From positions 777,497-841,496 of the forward strand of contig VZQC01011955.1 in assembly GCA_009823505.1 (NCBI GenBank): DNA of 64,000 nucleotides. Reading direction: 5' to 3'. How positions within the stretch are numbered: position 1 is the stretch's first letter; every line of letters begins with the position of its first letter. Shown one piece after another: positions 55,911 to 64,000 of this stretch. The notes under the pieces were generated by a model, which made no database searches, was not told the DNA's origin, and saw only the letters and a program-made list of their open reading frames with translations. Source of the stretch: Rhizomys pruinosus. Taxonomy: Eukaryota; Chordata; Mammalia; Rodentia; Spalacidae. Position numbers and translations under genes: made by a program.

Positions 55911-56547
55911 CTCAGCTTCCTGAGTAGCTAGGACTCTAGGGCTGTACCACCAGCCCCATCTATTAGTTTTATCCATTTGAATTCTCATTTAGACATCCTT
56001 GAGGTCAAGACACAGCCTAATATCCTTTTCTGTGGATGAGGAGGCAAGCATTGAGTGGTTAAGATTTTAGTGTCACCTAGCAGCCCTGCCCCGTGTGTGA
56101 CAACTCAAGACATCTTCCTTCGGGGCAAGTTCTGTTCTGGCATTAGAGGGAGTGTGCCCTTTCCCCAGCCCCACTGTCCACAACTGACTGGATAGGAGGA
56201 AGAAAAACAAGCAAGCACCCAGTGTGGGAGGCCAGTCTGACTGACAGCTGCCATAGTGTCAGGGGACCCTGCCCCCAAATGCAGTTGGCAGGTGTCAAAT
56301 TGATAAGCAGGTTCAAGGGCCCTCAGCATCACCTGCACCCTGGGTGGCCAGAGGCAAGTATCGTAGCCGAACGCATCCCTGGAGAAGGAGCCAGCTCCAA
56401 AGCCTACCTGTGATCACCTAGAGCGAAAGGCTCTGGTGAAGTCCACGGGCAGAGCCTCCTGGATCTGCTATTCAATAAGGAACATCCCCACGGGTGTGCA
56501 TGGCCTTGGCTACATGCCAAGTACCCAATGTTTAAAAGCCACACTAA

Positions 56548-56705
56548 GCCAGGTGTGGTGGCGCACACCTTTAATCCTAGCACTTAGGAGGCAGAAGCAG
56601 GCGGATCTTTGTGAGTTCAAGGCCAGCCTGGTCTACAGAGTAAGTTCCAGGACAGCTGGAGCTACAGGGAGACCCTGTCTCAAGACCAAAAAAACCCCAA
56701 ACAAA
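56548..56705 (+). mobile_element. B1 SINE
   Basis: GCCAGGTGTGGTGGCGCACA through GAGACCCTGTCTCAAGACC. Confidence 0.93.
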
Positions 56706-58862
56706 CAAAAATGAAAGCCACAGTAGATATTTATAGAAATTGTTTTAATGCTAAGAAAATGTTTTCATTTTTGCTCAGAGAAGTTGAAGGGCATGGCCCT
56801 GGGTGCTCACTGAACCCCAGCCCCCTACCCTCCTCCAGCCCTAGGCTGGCCATGTGTTTGGCTCTTGAAATTGTATCATGGTTTCCCTGAGGTCCACACT
56901 TTGAGGAAGCCAGTCACTTGTGAGGTGGCATGCTTCCCCTCCGCTTAGCTTGGCCAAGGTCACAAAGCTGATATTTGAACTTGGGCAGTCCTGCTCTAGC
57001 CTCGTTTCATTTGGATTAGGAACCCAGCCAAAATAAATACACTGCTTTCTGTTGCTAACCCCCAACTGATTGTTTCCTCTGGGAAGAAAGCAATACACAT
57101 GGAGTCACAGAGACAGCCCTCAAAGCACCGCTGCTGCCAGTGTTGGGTCCACAGCGGGTGGACTGTGTGGGAATCATGCAGGAAGTGGCTCTGCTGGCCT
57201 GGTTGCTGGAGACCAGCCAGGTAATTGCTGTGGAGGACGACCAGGTTTTAACACGTTCACAAGTCTTCCTAGTTCAGCGTTCTTAAACCCGTCTCAACCA
57301 CATGGAGCAGCACAGGCAGTCAGTCAGACATCCAGTGTTTATACCACTCAGTTTGGAAGTAGAGACTCACCTGGCAGATGAGTCATGGAATTAGGTGTCC
57401 CCCACTCTTCCAGGGTGCTTGTCATAGACCCAAATACACTCCTACCCAGAGCAGAGTGGGACACAGACACATTGAGAGATGAGGGTCAGTTTTACATTCC
57501 TGTGCAAAAGTGACAGACTCACTTAGCTTGAGCCCTTGGAGCTAAATGCTGGCCAAGAGCAGTGTGAGAAACCTGGGCTTGGTTCTCGCACTGCCTTGAC
57601 ATCAGTGCGTTGGCTTTCATCAAGCAAAGCAATGATACAAACCTGACATTTATATAAGACTTTGAAGCTTGCTATGCAGTCTTTGCACAGACTGTCAGCA
57701 GACTCACACAGCAGCACCAAGAGATTCTAAGAAGTCCCTGCAGAGTGAAACCTATGAGAAGGAGCAAGCTGTTCCAGGGATGAAGTGGCTGCAAGAGCCT
57801 CAGTCCAGCCAGAGGCTGGATTTCCCCGTGAGCGTCGTCTTGCCCATCAGCCCAGGGTGGTGGACTCCTGAAGTCTTGAGGCAGCAAGGTGAGAAAACTA
57901 TTTGCGGGGACTGTGCAGGTGAGGAGGCTGCTGGCAGCACTGGCTGGAGGTTTCCAGCAATGCAAATCTGCTGCTGCCAATTCCACAGCTTGTCTCTCTT
58001 CTTTCCCACCTAACAAACAGTCCCTGAAGCTTGGGTTGAGGGAAACCAAGCACAGCTTTGCAAAATATCCGCTCAGCTAGGTTCCACGCTGTGTACACCC
58101 CAGCCAGCTGACTACCTCGATTTTACTGGAATTCACTGGGATGATGGACAGCTGCAGCCCCCTGGTCCCCAGACATGAACACACTGACTCTGGTCCAGGC
58201 CCTAAGTCTTTGTCAAGCCTTACCCAGGTGGGGCTGACAGCAGAGCCCTGAAGGGCCTGTCCTCCAAAGTCAGGAGTTCTGGCTCTGAGAAGCAGAGGAA
58301 CCCCATGAACCCCATAACCTGAGCTTCATGCTGAAGGCTAAAGTCCTTTTCTGGACTAGGAGAGGAACAGGAAGGCACACCCACATAAGCAACACATAAG
58401 CCCTCATGCGCAGGAGCCACCTACCATTACATGTCTGCTAAGCTACCCGAGTCATGATAGCTGATCCTGAGCTTTTCCTCCCTATAGGAAGCACCACCCT
58501 GGTAAGGAATAACCAGGTGTCCCCATTTCCACACAACAGCAGGTCAGCGCTGGCAGGGACCTCTTCCAGATAGATAGATAGGTCCGATGAGGGTCTTGCA
58601 GAAAACTGGAATACAGAGCCAGGGGTCCAGGCTTTCTGGTCCAGAGTTAGCAAGCATTAGATCCTCCATCAAAATAAATACTAGAATTCCTACCACGTCA
58701 TCAGTCCATAATGAGCAGAGGTCTGTCTTCCAGTGGCTTTACCCACAAGGCTGTACGTTTTCTAGCTATAGTCTAAAGCGCTCAAAAAATCGCAAAGACG
58801 GAATGTTCCATTCAGAATGTAGTCCGTTAGATGACAGGGTCCACGGCATGGCCTAAAATTAA
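56706..58862 (-). other. Otub2: Probable Otub2 3'UTR
   Basis: Follows the Otub2 stop on the minus strand with no coding exon or SINE. A minus-strand ATTAAA near 56,745-56,740 could end a 3'UTR of about 2.1 kb; a distal alternative lies near 54,320. The extent is inferred, not shown. Confidence 0.45.
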
Positions 58863-59069
58863 TCAGTGTTTATCAGCTGCATAAAGGATGTTGTAGTGGG
58901 ACGTTTTATAGAGCAGGTAAACAGAAGGGATGGCAGCCTCAGGAAACACGTGGTGGTTCAGAGCCGTGTCCATCTCGTCCACGTACTCCACCTGCAGCGC
59001 GATGTTCAGCGCCTGAGACAGGGCTGTGATCTGGATGTGGTCACACTCCATGGCCATGGGCTCCACTTC
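58863..59069 (-). CDS. Otub2: Otub2 last coding exon
   Basis: Acceptor GGCTTTGCAG, then EVEPMAMECDHIQITALSQA through the catalytic-His region to TGA at 58,863-58,865. 68 residues. Confidence 0.96.
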   Translation of the reverse strand, partial: EVEPMAMECDHIQITALSQALNIALQVEYVDEMDTALNHHVFPEAAIPSVYLLYKTSHYNILYAADKH

Positions 59070-60862
59070 CTGCAAAGCCAAAAAGAAGCCAGCTTAGAAG
59101 GGAGTCCAGGTAGAAAAGGGCGTGTTCAGCCTACCTCCCGGAGTCACAGTCACACGAGGCTGGGAAGGGATCTTTGCAAGCAGGTGTGGGGCAGGGGTTG
59201 ATACCCTTGTGTCACAGAGGAAGCAATGTAGAGATCACTGGGACTGGAGAAAACGAATCAGAGTCATCTTTATTTACTTCAGACCCTTGGAGGAATCTGC
59301 AAAGTGGGGAAGAATCTTTCACGTTGGCATGAAAGACTTAAAAACTAAAAGGACCTTGTCATCGAAGGATTCCAATTGTAAAAAGTGCTTGCAAAGGCCA
59401 GGGCCTGTAGGTGAGCCCTAATGCTGAGGAGACAGACAGAGATGGTGGCAGTCCACAGAGGACAGGCACTGTTCTGCCTGCTGATTGTTGCCACCTGTTA
59501 GGGCCCAGTATCTCCTGATACTTTGTAGAAAAATGTATTATTTAATGTGTATGAGTATACTGCCTACATGTATGTAAGTACCCCCGTGCCATGCAATGCT
59601 TAGGTCGGAAGAGGGTGTTGGATCCCCTGGAACTGAGAGTATAGACAGTTGTTAGCCACCATGTGGGGTGCTGGGAATTGAGCCCAGCTCCTCTGCAGGA
59701 GCATCCAGTTCTCTTAACCAATGAACCATCTCTCCAGCCCCTATCTCCAGATACTTTTTTTTTTTCATCTTTTTCAAGACTTTTAAAAAGAGAAATCCAG
59801 ATATACATATGAGAATTGCCACATTTTTACCTGTTGGCCACTCCTTTAGATAACTACATCATAAACAAATGCTCATCTTAGGGCACATATGACTGGAGGC
59901 TGCTCTGCGATTTATCAACAGTCCTGTTATTCCAGATGCCACAGCTCCAGGGAAGGCCAGCGACTGGCTATCTATATAAGCTCAGTCCTCAGGCAGCTGG
60001 TATGCCTGCAGTTCACCAACCTTGCATTTTGGTACTGCAAGAATGGATCCCCATGTCCTCTGGGCAGAAACAGTGGTGCTGATGCATGTAGGAGACAGAT
60101 AAACAGAGCCCCGGGCTGGGATGCATCCCCACGGCTAAGACTCCAAGGACCTACATGAGTACAGAAGTCTTTGATGTCCATCTCCTCATCAATGAAGTGT
60201 CGGAAGAAGTCAGCTCGGTTCTTGATGAAGGCTGATGTGAGCAGGCGCAAGAACTGCACGATTCGGTCTGAGGAGCTCTGGTCATTGAACACCTTCAGCA
60301 GGCTGGACACTGAGCCATCCTTCTCTACGAGCTCTACCACGCTGTAAAACTGAACAGCCGGTCGTCACCATTAGAGCAGAACCACAAACCCTGCTCGCCT
60401 CCCCGGAAGCCCTCAGAGCTCATTCTGAGATTGCAGTGAGGGTTGGTGCTAAAGCCCTCTAGGGGCCTAGCATCGGGGCCCCTCCAGTATTCATTCACAG
60501 TAGTGAGAGGCAGAGTCTCCTCTCAATCTAGGCACTCTGTGCCCACACATCCCCACCAAAATAGCAAGCGACCCTGTCCTAACCCCAGCCCCTGCCCCTG
60601 CCCCTGCCCCTGCCCCTGCCCCTGCCCCAGCCCCTGCCCCTGCCCCAGCCCCAGGCAAGAGGAATCAGGACACAGCTGCGGAGCGGTGGGCAGGGAACTC
60701 CAGCAGGGCCTGCCCCTGTCCGTTCTGCCCACGTGGAAGGCTTTCGTCCTCAGCCAGCCCGGCTCAGGTGCACTCACAGCATTAAAGAAGTTCTGGAACT
60801 TGTGCTCCTCAAAGCCGGCAGCCAGAAGGTCATTTGGGGTCTGTAGCACACGTTCTTTAAAT
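58863..60862 (-). CDS. Otub2: Otubain-2 deubiquitinase, C-terminal exons (5' part outside window)
   Basis: OTUB2 is a cysteine deubiquitinase of the OTU family that cleaves ubiquitin chains. Three exons are present: 60862-60778, 60349-60155 and 59069-58863. They encode the last 161 or so of the usual 234 residues: LQTPNDLLAAGFEEHKFQNF, then ELVEKDGSVSSLLKVFND, RADFFRHFIDEEMDIKDF, and the last exon EVEPMAMECDHIQI to YAADKH. The catalytic His lies in YKTSHYNILY, with the accompanying Asn two residues on. The catalytic-Cys exon (GDGNCFYRA in the family) is not found up to 64,000, so it must lie beyond the right edge. Convergent with Ddx24, as in other mammals. Confidence 0.95.
59515..59745 (-). 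mobile_element. B2 SINE in Otub2 intron
   Basis: TTAATGTGTATGAGTATACTG through GAACCATCTCTCCAGCCCC, in antisense to the window but sense to Otub2. Confidence 0.9.
60155..60349 (-). CDS. Otub2: Otub2 penultimate coding exon
   Basis: Acceptor GGCTGTTCAG and donor GTAGGT. 65 residues, FYSVVELVEKDG to DFCTH; phase 0 at its 3' end joins EVEPM. Confidence 0.95.
60587..60655. repeat. (CCCCTG)n hexanucleotide repeat
   Basis: About ten CCCCTG/CCCCAG units in the intron between Otub2 exons, 120 bases downstream (in gene direction) of the NFFNA exon. Confidence 0.95.
60778..60862 (-). CDS. Otub2: Otub2 internal coding exon
   Basis: Acceptor CCCCTCCAG and donor GTGAGTG. One base completes the previous codon, then FKERVLQTPNDLL to NFFNA. 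85 bases. Confidence 0.94.
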
Positions 60863-61036
60863 CTGGAGGGGAGGAGAGCCTACGGTCACCTGATGGTCAC
60901 AGGGCACTGCTGTGACAGGCAACCATCCAGCTCCTACCAGCCTCACTTAACAGAAGCATCTGTGATTTTTAAAGCACGGCCATACATGTCCTGTACTGAC
61001 TGTAAATGACTCAACTCAGGCGAGGAAACAGACCAC

Positions 61037-61170
61037 GGCCACACTTCCCCTGACGGGGCAGCTCCTCTTTCAAAGGCCTCCTTCCTGTCCCTGTGGTCCG
61101 TCCCCCCGGCCACACTTCCCCTGACGGGGCAGCTCCTTTTTCAAAGGCCTCCTTCCTGTCCCTGTGGTCG
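61037..61170. repeat. 71-base tandem duplication
   Basis: GGCCACACTTCCCCTGACGG ... CCTGTCCCTGTGGTC occurs at 61,037 and again at 61,108 with two or three differences. Confidence 0.93.
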
Positions 61171-62143
61171 TCCCCCTCCCCCCCCCGCCCCTCTTCTCCC
61201 TGCTCACGCCCAGCTTTCCCTTTCCTCCTTCCTCACGGGGATCTCCATCACAGCCAGCACACCTCTCCCACTCGTCTCCTGCTCTCTCTCCTGGGCATCA
61301 TGCCCCTCCTGGGGATGTGCCTTCCTCATCTCAAGTCCAGGGACACACTGCCTGTCCAGCCACAGCACCTCAACAGGGCAGCACCTGTGTGGCCTACGGG
61401 ATACCCCTCTTTGGGGGATGCCCCTCTTTGGGAGGTAACAATTTGTAGCTACTCATGAACAATGAGCTGCTATGTTTTTAAGAATTTAGCCATCCAGGCA
61501 TTACAGCACTTAGTAAAAACCCAAATGGTGCAAACTTTACAAAGTGTGACAAAACCCAAGGCTAATACAGCTCAGTGCTGCCCATTTAGTTAGTACTAGC
61601 TGTGTCCTGGTCACTGGAACCGTCACATATTCGAGGTAGAAACATTATGGACCACAGGTTTCTTCCATCTTCTCATCTTCCATCTCTCTCAAGTTGCTCA
61701 TGTGAGTAACCAGAAATCGGTTATCACAAGAACGTTCCTACCTCAGAACTCGGCTTACCCACAAATCAGGCCTCCTTGTCCCCACCCTCCTCACCCACTC
61801 TTAAACATTTGTTAGTACCAGCCTTGCTCTAACTTCTGCCCTCATTCTAAGGTCCCCGATGCACACCTTCCCGCCACCTGTCCCAGTGTCCTTGTGGAGT
61901 GGTGAGGCTGGTGTGGAACGCCAGGCTGGCCCTTGGCTCCAGATCTGTTGAGCTTCAGAGCTAAACACAGACCTGAGTACTCTACTGTGTGCGAAGGGCC
62001 AGGCAGGTGGCTGGGGGGCATGCACACAGTGTGGCCATGCTCAGGCCCCTAGCCATGGCCTGTCCTTGAAGATGGTGGACCAGATGCTGAGGAAGATTTG
62101 AGGATCTGGGAGGCTGAAGGTTTCACAGAAGAAAACAAAGCAC

Positions 62144-62220
62144 GTCTTTGGCCATGGCAAGCCATCTAATCTCAGAAGCTAAGCAGGGTTAGGTCTGGTC
62201 AGAACCTCGAAGGGAGAAGC
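62144..62220 (+). pseudogene. 5S rRNA pseudogene fragment
   Basis: GTCTTTGGCCATGGCAA, then CTCAGAAGCTAAGCAGGGTT, AGGTCTGGTCAG and AGGGAG line up with 5S rRNA (GTCTACGGCCATACC, CTCGGAAGCTAAGCAGGGTC, GGGCCTGGTTAG, ATGGGAG). The part after the first 17 bases is shortened and the 3' end is missing, so it is not functional. Confidence 0.8.
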
Positions 62221-64000
62221 TGTGCAGAAAGGCCTGGAGTCTTTGCACCTCTCCCCGCAGGGGGATGGGGGCTGGCAGGGGAAGAGAACAGATCCCCTAA
62301 AACAGCAGATAGGACATCTGTCCCAAGTCCCCCTGGCTGAATGATCTGCCAGGCTGAAGCACAGAGGCTGAGGGGGAGGGAGCACTGTGCGCTTTCCATC
62401 AGCCTCCACCCATCAGCCCCCTCTGTGGCTTTGAGCCCCCTTCTGTGTGATGTGGGCAATGACCAGGTAGAGTGCAAGACTTCCTACTTTTGCTGTTACT
62501 GCTAGGCAGGGATTCAGTGGCCAGTCCTGTCTAGTGCCTCCAATTCGGGAGACCACAGAGCTGGCCTGAGCCCCATCCTGCACCTGTCTGCAGCTGTGGC
62601 CTGGACAGTGCACAGCCCTAAACCGGGCAGGAGCCCCAGGAGGTGCTACAGACCTCCAGGCTGTTGAGGGCCTTCACTTTTTACAAGTCGCTCTGTGCTT
62701 TGTCTCTACCAGGCTAGGATGTTGACCAGCTCCCTCCGATGTCTCCTACCCACTGTCCCATCCCTTCCATTCTCTCTGAACCATGGAGTCAGTCCCACAG
62801 TCCTTGGAAGATGTGGTGAAGGCTCAGCTCTCCCGATCAGAGTCATGTACTGCACACACTCTGGGAAGGAGTCTAAACCACTGCCTCCCCCCCCCCCCCG
62901 CAGCCCTTCATTCCTCATAAAATGATGACATGCAGGGCCAGGTGAGTGGGACACATACCCAGTCCAGGACAGGTGACTCTGGCTTAGAGGGAAGACCTGA
63001 TGGGCCAGGACACACAGCAGCTGGAGGGTGGCCTTGAGCAAGTCACTTGACATTTAGGGAGCCTGGCTTACTCATTCATGTATAAACAGGGGGGATGATG
63101 GCAATGCCCTCTCTCAAAGAAAGATTGTACTAGGCCATCTGGCAGGTTCTGGCCCCCATAAGGCATGCCTCAAAGAGTGTTGCTTAGGCTTGTGGCAGCC
63201 CTGAGGGGTACCATATGTACCCGAAGGGCTATGGAGGAGGATAAGTAATGACATCAAGGACAGATAAATACACTCAGGGCTCAAAGTGCTTCATGAGTTG
63301 GTCCCTTATTGTGTATGGCAACTCCAGGGCCAACATTCACCTTGAGGAGAGGAACTACAGACGGTGTAGGAAACACTCCTGAGTTGCTATGGATATCTGA
63401 GCTAGGGCTGGGGCTAGCCTGGTCAGAGCAGGTGCTCAGGCAGCAGGCCAAGCAGGAGAAAGTCTTCTGTGCTAGGATGGTCCTTCCTGCACCTGACTCA
63501 GCTGGCAGCGAGGGGCTGGAGAGGGAAGGGCCTACCTAGATGGCCTTGTTCGAGGGTCTCCAGTAATCCTAGAGCATGGGGTATAGATGAAGGCTGGAAA
63601 CGACTCCTTCCCAGAGCAGGTACAGCACATGGCTCTGATGAGAACCAGACCTTCCTTTACCAAACTTTCGAAGGTTTGTATGACACCAAGGTTCAGAACC
63701 AGCTGGGTCTCTAAGCTGCCTGTTCCTCAAGTATGGTCAGAGATCCAGAACTATGGGTATCATGGGGGAGCAATACAGAGCCCCCACAATCCTTCCCAGA
63801 CCTGCTAACCAGGAACCTCAGTCCCGCCAAGACACCAGGTCTGCACATGGTGTGAGCAACTCTGAACCTACCCCACACAAAGGCCTAGCACAAGGTCACC
63901 AATTAAAGCAGCATTTCGTTAACACATGAACCAGGCCAGCCAGCAAAGAGCTAATTCACTCAAGACCAAGGTTGGGGCCAGCAGGGTAAAGTGCTTGCCA
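62221..64000. other. Otub2 intron, nothing further recognised
   Basis: No OTUB2 exon with the catalytic Cys was found on the minus strand. A 13-14-base C run lies near 62,886-62,899. Mostly unique-looking, moderately GC-rich DNA. Confidence 0.5.

Noticed and set aside
60951..64000. Catalytic-Cys exon of Otub2 inside the window
   Set aside because: No minus-strand text resembling the OTU cysteine motif was found, so the exon is taken to lie beyond the right edge.

Overview
The window is nuclear DNA from a rodent. It is dense in B1 (7SL-derived) and B2 (tRNA-derived) SINEs on both strands, has rodent-type L1 3' ends, LTR elements and many simple repeats, and its genes are intron-split with consensus splice sites. 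The B2 variant (heads with GCGGTTAAGAGC, bodies with CCTCTGCGGCATTGCA-like text) and the B1 tails in GAAAAGACC suggest a cricetid, possibly vole-like; this is inference from repeat style only. No prokaryotic feature or CRISPR array is present.

Three protein genes are supported. (1) About 2.9-4.3 kb, minus strand: a small interferon-induced ISG12/IFI27-family gene in four short exons, with a predicted 99-residue product. (2) 34.9-53.3 kb, plus strand: the complete DEAD-box RNA helicase gene Ddx24, with a CpG-rich promoter, a non-coding first exon, eight coding exons that join in frame to 844 residues, and an ATTAAA poly(A) signal. (3) 58.9 kb to beyond the right edge, minus strand: the last three coding exons of the deubiquitinase gene Otub2, convergent with Ddx24. 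The order OTUB2 - DDX24 - IFI27 family is the known mammalian arrangement (human 14q32). The three are neighbours by synteny, not a pathway.

Region by region: 0-5.4 kb holds the IFI27-like gene among old repeats. 5.4-29.5 kb is a repeat-built block with no host gene recognised. It contains a decayed class I (gamma-like) endogenous retrovirus whose 5' part and upstream flank occur twice (5.46-10.28 and 12.40-17.09 kb) and whose 3' part and downstream flank occur twice (about 19.0-22.8 and 25.4-29.0 kb). A 276-base N gap at 21,767-22,042 lies between two identical 598-base flanks, which looks like an assembly artefact. 29.5-34.7 kb is intergenic SINE-rich DNA. 34.7-53.3 kb is Ddx24; its 5.8-kb intron 6 carries many SINEs and a perfect 26-bp-arm palindrome. 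53.3-58.9 kb is the convergent intergenic/3'UTR interval, starting with a 26-copy 37-bp minisatellite that abuts the Ddx24 poly(A) signal and including a 36-bp minisatellite. 58.9-64 kb is the 3' part of Otub2, with a 5S rRNA pseudogene in its intron.

I found no convincing new biological system. The most useful signals are the mosaic retroviral duplication and gap artefact, the displaced acidic tail of the IFI27-like gene, the palindrome in Ddx24 intron 6, the minisatellite at the Ddx24 3' end, and repeated splice-donor-like units in the retroviral leader. All coordinates of interspersed repeats are approximate (tens of bases); splice sites in the three genes were read base by base.
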